From Panagrolaimus kolymaensis (taxonomy: Eukaryota > Nematoda > Chromadorea > Rhabditida > Panagrolaimidae), in contig JAJQJQ010000053.1 of the NCBI GenBank assembly GCA_028622995.1, positions 1,612,001 through 1,676,000 on the forward strand: a DNA stretch of 64,000 bases. Reading direction: 5' to 3'. The notes below the pieces were generated by a model. The model was not told the DNA's origin and ran no database searches. It saw only the letters and a list, made by a program, of their open reading frames with translations. Numbering within the stretch: the first letter of the stretch is position 1; each line of letters opens with the position of its first letter. A program made the position numbers and the translations under genes. Positions 35,001 to 46,430 of this stretch are shown piece after piece.

Positions 35001-38000
35001 GTGCTTTACGCCCAATGTAATGCTCAACTTTGGCGAAGAAATGGGTTTTCTTTAGTTAATCAAATCCATAATTATACTTCTCCACTTTGTCGAACAGAAA
35101 TGTATGATCGAGATATACATATTTTACAAATATGTGCAGCTCGTATGGAACCCACAGAATTCTTAATTCGTTGCTTGGAAAGATTTCAACTTGAAAAATG
35201 GGCTAAAAGTGGTTTCGAAGATTTACCTCAAAATCGTTCAGCCGTGGATGGCGGAGGAGGACCTGCAACGCCTTCATCAACCCCAGAAGAATTATCCAAA
35301 ATTATTGTTGCAACATCTGAAGAACTTTTCCATTTACTTATAATTATTTTGGGTGAAAGATATTTACCGGGCATTGGAAAATCAACTCGATCTCGAGCAA
35401 TCGAACGTGAAATAATTCATTTTCTTTGCACCGGTGAAAAAACTTACAGCAATATTGAAAAGGTAATCCTTTTGGAACCTAATTTAAAAGTTGTGGTGAG
35501 AGATGAAGCTTTAAATCGAGTAGCGGATTTTCATAAACCTGCTTCAACTACAGCTGGAACATTTCGATTGAAGGAAGTATTTCGGGAGGAATATAATCCA
35601 TTCTTTTGGCATTATACTAAACATCAATATTCTCAAGCTGAACAATTTCAATGGAGAGAGCGAGAAAAAAGTCCTCGACATATTCAAGCTTGTCCACCAC
35701 CAAATCCACCAGAATTTGAAGAATTTTTTGAACCCATAACTAAAATAATGGGAAATTCATTATTTATTCGATTATTATATCATATTGTAAATCGATTTGC
35801 TAAACGAAGTCGATATTCCAGTGAAGGCCTATTTCATCGTGGATTATATCTTATTGGAATGTCATTAAATGAGGAATTAGCATGGTATAAACGAATTCCA
35901 CGAGAACACCTAAATTTTCTTAATCAAGCTGAAGAAATGGGGATTTTTAATGTTTTAAAAGAACTCACAGGAAAGCCTGAAGCTGAAGGGCATAAAAATT
36001 TTATTTTATGGATTTTGGATAAATATAATGAAATTAAAGATCTTATGACAGAAAAAATTGCGACTGAGGAAATGCCTTCTTCTCCCGATGAACTACAGCA
36101 ACAACTAAAACAACAACAAGGTGATGCGGCAATGGCAAGCGAAGATAAAACAGCAAAGAAAAAGGCTTTAGCTGCAAGAAAGCGTGAACAAGCAATGAAA
36201 CGAATGCAAAAAATGCAGAAAGCTTTCACAGATCAAAATAATCTTGCATCTGTTACTTCGCCATCTGATTCTAAAGATGTTATGGATGTTGACGAAGATA
36301 TTGAATATTCGTAAGTTTTTAGTTTGTTTATTCGTTTTAACAAAAAGAAAATTATAAAAGTAAAGATTAAGATTAAACTATTTGTATTATAGGGTAATGG
36401 CAGAAGATGCAGGATTTCCAGTATGTTTGGGTCCAAATAAATCTCATGTTAAATTATATACTTCTCGAAGCGTTAAATGCATCCTTTGTCAAGATACTGA
36501 ACCTTTAGTATTTAATGGAAAATCCATTGTTTGCTGCGCTTATCTCCAAAAGTAAGCCCTTTATCACATTTTTGGAAATAAATCTTAACTTTTTTAGTTC
36601 CAAACTTTTTACTCAAAAAAATAACGAATCAGACGAGTTCATTGATAAAACCGATGTATTTACTCCATCCACCATGGTTGATGGATATTCAATTTCTACA
36701 TGTTCTCATACAATGCATTATGATTGCTTTAAATTATTTTCGGATCAACTTTGGTCAAAGGATCGAAATCGAGCAAGATTTCAAATAATTGGTCAACATA
36801 TTATTGATGCAGAAAGTCGAGAATATCTTTGTCCTCTTTGTAAACGATTGAGCAATGTGGCATTGCCTTTACTTCCAACAAATGACAAATTACATAATGT
36901 AAAGAAGTTTAGTCAAACACGCCCATATCCACCAGAAAATTTTGAAGATTGGGTTACTCGATTAATTGATTTAACTAATCTTCCATTGGTTAATGCTGAA
37001 ATTGGTTCATCTTCCAAACCATCCTCATCAAAATCTTTTAAAAGTCACAGTCGAAAAAGGTTAGTATAGCAAAAATTAAAAAAATTTGTATATACAATTT
37101 AATTAATTTTCTTATAGATCCCATTCTGAGCGCTCTCTCCTTGAATTACAAAAACCTTTTGAAGAGGGAGCTCTTGATAGCGCATATTCATCCTCTCAAC
37201 CTTCCGTGGCTCCATTAAGTCCTATTAATAACGCAAATGAAAATCCAGATGCACCTGGAAGAAATCAACGTCGAGGCAATTCAGAACCCGTTGGAGCTAT
37301 TCTTCCAATTATGCCTGATGCAAATGAATTAGTTATGGAAGCCGTTATGGATGCAGCTGCAAATGCTGTAGCTCGAGGTGGAAGTAGTAGTAGCAGCAGT
37401 GGAGGAGATCCATTAGGAATATTAAATAAAATGAAAAGTTTAATTAAATCAGGCAAAAGTGAAAGGTATTTTTCAACTTTTTTTTTGCTTCCCGTTTTTT
37501 AAACTATTTTAATTTTTAGTTTCCCAATGGTATGGAATGTTGTGAAACCATTTTTTTCATATGTTTATAAAATTGGTCCTGATATTTCCACCAACCATAC
37601 TAAAGAATTATCAGAGCTTACAAGAATTTATAAATCCACGGCATTTGTTCTTCGTTCAATTGCGATAACTTTAAAAATGGAAAACAAACCACTTTTTGGC
37701 GCACTAAATACTCGACAACGTGATTGTATTTTGTGTCTTTCCCGAATTGCTGCGATAGCTTCATTCCATCTTAAACCAGCAACATGTCGAAATATGATTT
37801 CTCGAGCTTTTACTCCATTGCTTGTTCCATTGAGTGAATGTAAACCATCAAAAAATAATAGCACCATGGTAGCTTCAGTTACAACTCCCGATGCTTTATC
37901 AGTTCCAGAGCATATTAAAAAATTTATGAATTCTCCACTTCGAGCTATTCGAGGCACTCCTATTCCATTACCATCAGCTTCAGAATCTCCATTAACTTCG

Positions 38001-39597
38001 CCGGAGCAACGATCACGAGATAGCTCAGAATTTAAACGACAATCCCCATCCACGCCTTTAACAGCCAATGATATCCTTTTGGCTCATTTACATGATGAAA
38101 TAAATATTCTTAATGTGGATATGCTTTCATTAGCTGTTCAACTTTCAATGACAATTGGATGGTCATGGGTTGAAAATGAACAAATCCTTCATGCTTGTAA
38201 TCGACAATTTGATGAATTTAAAGTTCCTGATGGAAGCGTGGATGAATTATATTCCATTTATTTAACCCTTTTGGGTTATATCTTTCAAAATATGGCTTCG
38301 TTTACTATTCAAGGAAATATTATCATTGATAGTAGCGAAGAAGACGTTGAAATGATAAATATTGAAGATTTATCAACCCCAAATAAACTTCATTCCCGAC
38401 TTGAAAAACTTTTAATTAAAATGTCTAAAGTTTCAACCGTTTATTTATCCGTGGATTTAAATGAACTTGAAAAACATTTAACTGAAGCTGTGGTGACTTT
38501 CTTACAACCCATTGCATTACTTTATAATGGAATTACACTCATTCCTCCACCAGATGCATTAAAACGTATGGGCTAAAAAAATATTAATATTATAGTAACT
38601 AACTTAGAAATTTATAATTTGGATATTTTTAGATACTTCTTATAATGAATTTGAATCACTTTGCCGATATCTTGGTTTACCACAAAAACTTGAAGATTTA
38701 CTTGAAGGTTCTATCGTGGATAAACTTTTTGAACAGTAAGGATTTTTTTAATAAGAAACACACAAACAAAAAAGTTCATTCGCCTGCTTTTTTTGATACC
38801 TTATTTTAATAATAAAATTATTGATTTATTATTTTAGATGGACAGAACATTTACAAGTTTTTTCAAATAAACTTGAAATTATTCCTCGACAACCTCTTCG
38901 ACCTCGAAGTCTCGTTCAACTTCCCTTTGAATTTACTGATTTAATTACTATGTGTTCGACATACAAGTAATAATTTTTTTATTTGCTGATACATATTTTT
39001 AAAAATCTTTTCATAACTATTTTATTTATTTATTTATTTTTAGATGTCCTTCTTTAAATGGCAATGAGTTAGCAACAAATCAACCTACGATGTGTTTAGT
39101 TTGTGGACAAATAATGTGTTCTCAATCATATTGCTGCCAAAAAACTTTAGGGGATGAAAAATTAGGTGCATGTAGTTATCATATGAGAGAATGTGTAGGA
39201 AAATCTGGAATGTTTTTACGTATTCGAGATTGTCAAATTATTATGTTAACTTCACGTAAACGTGGAGCATATAAAGTTGCACCATACGTGGATCAATTTG
39301 GTGAAACTGATATGGGTTTTAGGTAAGCAACGAAATTTTAGGGTTAAAAAAATGCTTTTTTTGATTTACAAGGAAAAACCCAAAATCGTCACAAAAGTCT
39401 ATTTTCTGTTACCAAAAACTTAAGATTAAAAAATTTAACTAAAAATTTTTTTCAGACGCGGTAATCCTCTTTTCCTTCATCCTGAAATGTATCGAAGATT
39501 TCAAAGACTTTGGTTGCATCAAGAAATCGCTGAAGAAGTTATAAATCAATATGAAATAAATCATCGAAATATCAATTTTGAATGGAATCATTTCTAA
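32080..39597 (+). CDS. ubr-1: UBR1-type E3 ubiquitin ligase (N-recognin)
   Basis: Sixteen exons: 32080-32230, 32297-32477, 32536-32614, 32678-32790, 32860-32985, 33039-33394, 33448-33995, 34122-36310, 36393-36551, 36598-37059, 37118-37465, 37520-38565, 38633-38735, 38838-38966, 39044-39322, 39456-39597. They give 2136 residues, longer than human UBR1 (about 1750). The UBR box (about 93-165) has the Cys/His string GQLCGKMF, CKECALDDTCVLCQECF, GIGYCDCGDHQAW that grips N-degrons. A ClpS-like domain follows (MLFNDETHTYDAVINALEVA, about 230-290). RING-H2 spans C1277-C1382 (CILC, STCSHTMHYDC, CPLC), and the C-terminal Cys-rich autoinhibitory region runs from about 1998. It ubiquitinates proteins with destabilising N-termini. 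Extra Ser/Pro/Ala-rich linkers after the RING explain the length. Confidence 0.95.
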
Positions 39598-40685
39598 AAT
39601 TAAAAAATAAAAACCATTTCTATTGCAAATTTTAATATTTCTCTTTCCTTCCTTTCTTCAACCAAAAAAAGAAAGTAATAATCAAAACATTTGCGCGATT
39701 TGGGATGATTGTTAAACTTTTTTTTTCTAGTCGATAATCATTTATTTTACTTTTACTGTACATACATTATTTTTGTTTTTTATGAGTCTCTGTGTCTGTG
39801 TTTTTATTTCTTCAATGCTGATTCACACGGCAAAAAAAATTATTTGGGTCATTTATTTTTCTTCATTTTTTTCTCTGGTATTTTATAATATTTTTTTTTA
39901 AAGATAAAAAAATTTGAGTTACAAAAATAAAAAATGTTTATAAAAATTATTTTTACGAGAAAATTGTTGAAATTTAACAGTGAAATATTTTTTTTTCTAG
40001 GAATTGGCCATAATGAAATTTAATTTTGATTTTAAAAAAAGTTGTTTTATAAATACAAAATTTGCTGTCCAAAAATATGCAAGAAAATTTTTTTTTGACG
40101 CTTTTTGTTATTTTTACGCAGTTGCTAAAACTTTTTTTATGTTTTCTAAAAATGATCCACGTCAACTTTTTTAAGGCCAAAATATTTAAGCGTTGAGTCA
40201 TACTTAATTTTTATTGAATATGATGTTTGTTACAAGCAACCAGCAGCCGCAATCACAAAATTGTAAAAACAAGAAAACGAAAATAAAAGTTAGACTTTGT
40301 TCTTTATCCAATTTTTGAACTTAGTTTTCGAGCTTGGTTGCTGTTTCGCATCTTTACCTTTGCAACAAAAAAACCAAAAAATAGAGTGGTATCACTTTAG
40401 CTTTTTTTTCGTGGTGCTCGATTTTTTCTTTCTTCTTTAATGGTTTTTTCCTATCATCATGAGATGGTGACGATGAGACACGGACACTTGATAGTTGGTG
40501 GGGCGAGCCTATGAGCCGATGATGATAGCAATCAATAATAAATTTATTTTTCGATCTATCTATCACACCATTTTTTTCCATTTTCTTTCATTCTCTCTTA
40601 TTTCAACCATTTTTTTAGATGGTGAATTTCGTTTTGTGGTAAAAAAGAAAAAAGTATTAGAAAGTTAATTTAAATTTTTTTTCAA
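39598..40685. other. Intergenic region
   Basis: About 1.1 kb. AATAAA at 39606-39611 is only 9 bases from the UBR stop, so a later signal may be used. A GC-richer stretch at 40440-40530 (ATCATCATGAGATGGTGACGATG and flanks) has no ORF I can support. The right end is the upstream flank of the small subunit gene. Confidence 0.45.
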
Positions 40686-40948
40686 ATGTCTAATAAATCC
40701 AATAATAAACTTAAACCAAAGGTAAATAATTAGAATTTTTTAATAATGGATTTTATTCTTAAATTTTTTTGGGGTTTCAGAAAAATTACACATTTGATTT
40801 GGATCATTGGTATTTACAATATTGTCTTGCAACGGGTTTGTATATGCTTGAACCGTGGGAAAGAAAATTATTCAATATTTTCGTTATTTGTTCATTAGCA
40901 ATTGGAACATTTTTTATTCTTCCAGCAATTTCTTCATTGATTTTTTAA
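40686..40948 (+). CDS. sptssa: Serine palmitoyltransferase small subunit (SPTSSA/B)
   Basis: This is a tiny gene of two exons (40686-40721, 40781-40948) coding 67 residues; human SPTSSA has 71. After a basic N-terminus (MSNKSNNKLKPKKNY) comes WYLQYCLATGLYMLEPWERKLFN, which is nearly the diagnostic core of the family (YYQYLLVTALYMLEPWE in vertebrates). One further membrane helix completes it (IFVICSLAIGTFFILPAISSL). The small subunit binds the SPTLC1/SPTLC2 heterodimer in the ER, raises its activity and sets acyl-CoA chain preference in the first step of sphingolipid synthesis. Splice phase is 0 and both sites are canonical. Confidence 0.93.
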
Positions 40949-41233
40949 ATATTTTATTAAAAATCACCAGAACCAAACAAAAGTGAGTTTTTCTCATCGT
41001 TGAGGGAATCGAATGCATAAAAAAAAGAGCGGAGAAAAAAGTGAATAATTTTAGCGGTGAAAAAAATTTCTTTGGAATATATGAAAATTTCACGATGTCT
41101 TTCGTTTTTTTTACCCGAGTTTCCTATTTTTTTTTTATTTTTTCCTTCCAAATTTAAAGAATATACATATAAAATTAAAGCTTCTCTTTTTTTAGATTTT
41201 CTTCACCTTAATTTTTATTTAATATTTTCTAAA

Positions 41234-41638
41234 ATGTCATCAACACCTGAAACAGATCAACAACAACAACCCCAACAACAACTAGAATCAATTCCATCCC
41301 AACCCACTACAACCGTTGCTTCCCCAACTTCTCCACCATCATCAACAGCAGCATCATCGTCTAAAATTTCTTTACTTTTAAAACCAGTGGGTGATGTGCC
41401 ACAGCTTAAAACAACCAAATTCCTTGCTGACGGAAGTCACACTGTTTCATGGGTAATCGCATTTTTACAAAAAGCTCTCAAACTAGAACCATCTGAATCA
41501 ATTTATATTTTTGTTAGTCAATCATTTTCTCCATCTCCCGATCATACATTATCAAATTTGCATCAATGCTTTGCTGCTTCATCATCATCAAATTCCAATT
41601 TGGTTCTTCATTATGCTAAAACTTGTGCATGGGGTTAA
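41234..41638 (+). CDS. lgg-3: ATG12 ubiquitin-like autophagy protein
   Basis: An intronless frame of 134 residues from the ATG that follows TTTTCTAAA. The first about 50 residues are low-complexity Gln/Pro/Ser/Thr. The ubiquitin-like fold follows: ISLLLKPVGDVPQLKTTKF, WVIAFLQKALKL, ESIYIFVSQSFSPSPDHTLSNLHQCF and VLHYAKTCAWG. The obligatory C-terminal Gly is present and is used for the bond to ATG5. The conjugate acts as the E3 for Atg8/LGG lipidation on autophagosome membranes. AATAAA is at 41732-41737. It lies 285 bp after the SPT subunit gene on the same strand. Confidence 0.95.
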   Translation: MSSTPETDQQQQPQQQLESIPSQPTTTVASPTSPPSSTAASSSKISLLLKPVGDVPQLKTTKFLADGSHTVSWVIAFLQKALKLEPSESIYIFVSQSFSPSPDHTLSNLHQCFAASSSSNSNLVLHYAKTCAWG

Positions 41639-43126
41639 TTTTACTTATTTTATTAATGATCTTGAAATTTTTGTTGCATTTTTATTTATTTTTATATGTA
41701 TGGCAGTGTTTATATTTTTTTTGTATGAGTTAATAAAAAATATGTAACTGAATTAGGAAAAAATCCGATTAACTTTGAGGAGATGGCACCTTAGTAAAAG
41801 AAATTTTTTGACGACTGCTTTTATTGAGGAAAAGCTGACAATGAAAAAAATTAAATTGAATGTTAGTCGTCGTCATTGTGTGCGAAAAAAAAGATATATT
41901 GCTTTTCGAGGACAAAAAAAAAAGAAGAGAGAAATGAAATTAAATTTTTTGTTTGAGTTTTTACTCTTTTTTTCCTTCAAGCAACAATGAGTGCTTTTTT
42001 TTCTTTTCTTTGAATATTTTATTTTTTCCGCTCTTTTTTATTTTTTATACTAAATTCTGTCAAATCACATATGAGAGGTTAGAAATCTACAGAAGCAAAA
42101 AAATATTTAATAGAATCTGGTTTCCATACTATGACTGAGTCGATTTCAACAGGAAATACCCTAAGTTTCTTAATTTGGAATAAATGGTTATCAGAACGCA
42201 ATCCATTATTAATATGTCAGCAAGAGGAATATCAAAAGACTTGTTACAAATGAATAATAAATTAAGGGTATCGCAACATCTGGCAGAACTGTTTATTACT
42301 AGACGGATGTTTGAAGCAAAGAGATTGCGCGGGAAATACTCTTTCCGTCCTTTAGAGGCGCAAATAACCATTCAAGTGAAAATATAAAAATTAAGCTCCA
42401 TGCAAAAAGGTTGCAATTTTTAGATTTTTTGTCTTTACTAAAAAAATAGTTGATTTCTTAACACACATGGAAAAATATGAACATGCCACAAAAGTGGAAA
42501 AGGAGTTTTCTTTGAGATAATTATTATTATTACATCCAAGAATAATGCAGTTGCGTTTTTAGCCGTCAAATTGTAATTGTAAATCTTTATTATAAAACAA
42601 AAAATGGTAACATTTTAATAAAACGTATAAGCACAAACGTTTTCACAATTAAAAAAAAGTAATAAATTAACAAGAAAGTATGCTCACATCAACAAAACAA
42701 CAAAGAAACATAAAGCTCAAAAAAACAATGAAAACATAAAAGAAAAATATGCAAAACTTCCATTTTGAATTGTTTGAAATGTGACAAAGTTCCGTTTTTG
42801 AATGGATTTATGATGATGCAATATTCGGCGAGGAAAAAATCTGGTATAAATAAAATATTCCCGCAAAATAGTTAGTACAAAATTAAACCTATAACATAAG
42901 CGTCAAAATGCTAAACTTTATCTTATCATAATTAATGGTTCGTGTAAATTCTAAAAATCATAAGCAGATTTAGAGGAAAGTGTAAAATCTTAGCATTTGA
43001 AAGGGATATTTGGCAAAAAGAGTTGAAGCGCCTAAAAAAAATGGGCGAAAAATTTAATCTTCGCTGAATTTTAGGTAAATTCAAAAGCCGAGCAAATTTT
43101 AGTAATTTACAAAATTTCTCTCTATC
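41639..43126. other. Long intergenic region with a GC-richer ORF island
   Basis: It holds the ATG12 3' end (AATAAA 41732-41737), then A/T-rich DNA. The segment 42065-42390 has a higher GC content and open frames in at least three of the six phases, none identifiable. The rest is upstream flank of ORC5. Confidence 0.45.
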
Positions 43127-44642
43127 ATGACGACGACAACTTTGAATACTATCTTTAAAACCATTTTCAATCCTATTCTTTCATCAACCCTTCGACATTA
43201 TCATGTTAGATGTTCAGATGCTGAAGGTCAAAATGATTTTATTGAGAAACTCACAGTTGAATCTAAAAACCAAGAAGTAAGTGGCTTTATTTTTTCATTC
43301 AAGTAATTTTACAATTTCATTTTTTAGACTGGTTTCATCGTTAATCCTGGAAGCTGCTTATTCATCGATAAATCACCAAAAGACTTATTTTTTGTTATCA
43401 TTGAAGCTTATTATTCTGAGGAGGAACCATCAACTTTTAAAAACAAAGATGATTTTATGAAATACTTTCATGGAGTTATTTATGAAGATAACGAAAATCT
43501 TACTCAACAACTTATTTTATGTTTACGTCATTCTGAAGTTTTACAAGATATAGAAGAATCGACCATCGTTGCTGATTTGTTTCGTGGATTTGGTGATGAA
43601 ATGGTAAACATTTATCCTTTGATTTTATAAAGTTACTTCACATCTTATTTTTAGTTTAAAAAGTATGTCCAAGTTGTAACTCTTTCAACCATTCCTTGGT
43701 CGATGATGTTTTCAAATTCGACAGCTGTTTCACCTTTATGTATTTCAATGGAATATAGTTATCGAAATTGTGTAGCAGCTGTTACTAGTTTACAAGAAAG
43801 GATGATAGCTAAAAATGGTAAAAGATTTTGTAAAGAATTTATAAAACAATGCTGTACAACTTTTAAGAAAATCACGACGGACACTACCAAGCTTTATTCT
43901 TTGGTATGTTTCAGTATCTATCATTTGTAATTTATCTCTCTTGTGTTTAGATTTGTCATATTGGAAGAATGTGCAATGGAACAACTGATCCAGAAATGGA
44001 AGGATATAACCGTGATATTGTAAAACAAATGATTCGAAAACTTGATCCCGAATTGCATTACTACAATGTAACTCGACTTTTATCTACAAAAACGACGACG
44101 ACGCCATTCAAAGATGTTAAAAAAGAAGAAACAATGGAATCCATTCCTCACTATGCGAAATTTATCTTGATCGCAGCTTTCTGTTGCAGTTTCAATCGTC
44201 AATCAACTGATATGAGATTCTTTAACATGGTATGTTTTCACCAAAGTTTTTGCTTCTGTAAAGTTTATGTTTTTAGGAACGAGAAGGAAGAAAGAGAACA
44301 GCTGCAAGGAATATTGAACCCAACAAATTTCATGAAACTGGTCCACAGCTTTTTACTCTTACTCGACTTATGGGTGTTGTATCTTTTATTTTCAACATTT
44401 ATCTCAAGGAAAACGAAACAATCCCATCTGATATTGAACGTATGATTAATCGACTTTGTGATATGAAAATTTTAACTCGAATTTCAACCTCCAATAATAT
44501 TTCAAATGTCAAATTTCGTTGTGATGCTTCGTCTGATTTTGTACGCGATATTGCTGCTTCAATTGGAATTGAAATTTTTGATTATCTCGATGGTGATGTT
44601 CATGATTTGGTTAACAAGCTTCAACTTATTAAACTGAAATGA
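43127..44642 (+). CDS. orc-5: Origin recognition complex subunit 5
   Basis: Five exons (43127-43276, 43328-43603, 43655-43903, 43951-44229, 44277-44642), all phase 0, give 439 residues (human ORC5 435). The clearest match is in the C-terminal winged-helix part: IPHYAKFILIAAFCCSFNRQ with STDMRFF, then GPQLFTLTRLMGVVSFI, and FRCDASSDFVRDIAASIGIEIFDYL near the end. These align with the ORC5 ending in animals. The N-terminal half should be an AAA+ domain, but no Walker A GxxGxGKT is visible, so ATP binding is probably lost. The protein is part of the complex that marks replication origins and loads MCM. AATAAA is at 44684-44689. Confidence 0.9.
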
Positions 44643-44914
44643 TTTCTATGTTTGTTAAAATGTCTTTGTTTGTATGTATGTAAAATAAAGGTGTTTTCAC
44701 AATAATAATTATATTCCTCACGAAAATGTTTAAAAATTTTGTTTATGGATTATTTATGGATGAAAGTTAAAACATATATAAAGCCATTATGAATCAAAAA
44801 CAAAAAAATTATGAGAAGTTGAAGAAGAGCAGTTTGTTAAAACGAGAAGCCTAAAAATAATGCAATAATAATGAATGTAAAAAACAAATAAAAGCTTACT
44901 ATTGTTTAAACGTG

Positions 44915-45184
44915 TTAAGCTGGTGGAGCATTATCAGCAGATTTAGCAGCTGGAGGTTCAGCAACAACAGCAGTAGGTTGAGCATAAGGTGGTGATGGAC
45001 CAACAGAACCAATAGGTTGAAATTGTGAACCAGCAGTGCCATATGGAATTGGAGGTGGTGGAAGATCCTTATTCTTCTTAGTAACACAATAAACTGTTAC
45101 GACAATACCAATGATGGAACCCAAGATACATACAGCAATGATAACGATATCTTTATCGCTGACATATGTTTTTATTTTATACAC
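44915..45184 (-). CDS. Small single-pass membrane protein, start uncertain
   Basis: A minus-strand frame of about 89 codons. A short polar segment is followed by one strong membrane helix (IVIIAVCILGSIIGIVVTVYCV), a basic stop-transfer stretch (TKKNKDL) and a Pro/Ala-rich cytoplasmic tail (PPPPIPYGTAGSQFQPIGS, ending NAPPA). No ATG lies in this frame upstream of the helix before a stop, so the true start must be in an upstream exon. A possible acceptor ATGTCAG sits just before the helix. Codon use is coding-like. The family is unknown; single-pass proteins with Pro-rich tails often bind SH3 or WW domains, which is only a suggestion here. Confidence 0.6.
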   Translation of the reverse strand: MYKIKTYVSDKDIVIIAVCILGSIIGIVVTVYCVTKKNKDLPPPPIPYGTAGSQFQPIGSVGPSPPYAQPTAVVAEPPAAKSADNAPPA

Positions 45185-45778
45185 AAATCCTCGAAAACAA
45201 TATGAATGCTATCGAACATGAATCTTATCGTATTCTAATTTTGCAATGCTTTAGTTAATCTTTGATCAAGAAAGAATTCAAGATCGATAAAAAAAAAATA
45301 GGCATGGCATAAAAACACTTATAGTCGCGTATTTGGCATTTGACTCAAATTTTGTTTAATTTATTTTCGCCTTTCATGCACGCTCGATTTCTAGTGTCAC
45401 CCTTAAAGGGCAGGAATTGTTATTTTCTTTTCTTTTTTTGTGTTTTTGGGGTAATAAAGAGCAATTGACTTGAAATCTCTGACACTTGCTTTTAGTTATT
45501 ACAAATGCCATTTGTCAGATGAAAAAAACCATTTTTGTTGGTTTGGTTTTATACTTTTTCTCTGTGCAGAAATTTTTAATGGTTTTTTTCTTTGAATTTT
45601 TAATTACTTTTTTTTTTTGAAAGAAGAATGATCGTCGTCATCGTACTTCTTCTTCTTCCATTAATCATCCTAATCAAGATTTGGAGGAAGGGAAGGCAAT
45701 AATGCATGGAAACTAGCCATATCTGAACCGATTTTATTTTAAATTCCTAACAACACATTTGGTTTCAATAACTATTGA
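45185..45778. other. Gene-free stretch
   Basis: A/T-rich. A small patch at 45627-45710 (GATCGTCGTCATCGTACTTC and following) is GC-richer. On the plus strand it could encode a 24-residue hydrophobic peptide starting MIVVIVLLLL. There is no support beyond that. Confidence 0.4.
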
Positions 45779-46059
45779 AGATGTGTTATTTTTTTTGAGG
45801 ACGATCAAAAACGTCGAGCATTCCCAGACGAATTGATGGAAATGATGAGCTTCAATTCTAAAACATTTGAAGCTTGTTTTAGTAAACAGAATTCAAAAAA
45901 AATGCCGATTCAACCGTCACCTTAATCAAAAACAAAGTTAAATGCGAAGCTAAAAAATTAGAAAATATTACGCTCTGCAAAGTTTCTCTCAACAGCTTGA
46001 AGCCCAATTTTACGAGGAGCCTAAAAAATTCAATGCGAATATTCCAGATATGGGGATAA
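45779..46059 (+). pseudogene. Decayed coding fragment with one frameshift
   Basis: The plus strand reads a coding-like segment EDDQKRRAFPDELMEMM, then SFNSKTFEACFSKQNSK. It then shifts frame in a run of eight A (45895-45902) and continues as NADSTVTLIKNKVKCEAKKL, then ENITLCKVSLNSLKPNFTRS, to a TAA at 46057-46059. Two adjoining frames that both look protein-like and meet at a homopolymer are the mark of a frameshifted pseudogene, or of a sequencing indel. The FPDEL start is reminiscent of an F-box-like domain, but this is not secure. Confidence 0.45.
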
Positions 46060-46123
46060 AAATAAAAGTATTCCACCAGCAGAAGATAAAAACTAATAAT
46101 TAAGGTTAAATTTCTGGGGAAAT

Positions 46124-46430
46124 TTTTTGTTGCTTGATTTATGATTTTGTAAATATTCTCATTCATGCCCTTTAAAAAAGTTTGTTGTTGATTGCTATTT
46201 TCGGTGCAACTTTGGTTCCTTTTTATAAAGTTTTTTAAATTTGGTTTTTTTTAAATCCATTTTCTGGAAGATTGGAACAAGCGAACAAAATCTTTGACTT
46301 TCTTTATTTATGTTTTGGTCCAAAGAATACATATGATTTAAGAATAGCTTTTATTTTGGCTTGTTTTTATTTAGGAAAAAGTCCCATGCTTTTTTAAAGG
46401 TTATTTCCCTCCATTTTTCTTCTAAAATTT
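46124..46430. repeat. Long dispersed direct repeat, copy A
   Basis: It is nearly identical to 63677-64000 in the same orientation. Shared strings include GTGCAACTTTGGTTCCTTTT, TTTATGTTTTGGTCCAAAGA and GGAAAAAGTCCCATGCTTTT. Differences are small indels and scattered substitutions. It contains no ORF. Copy B is cut by the window end, so the true length is unknown. Confidence 0.9.
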
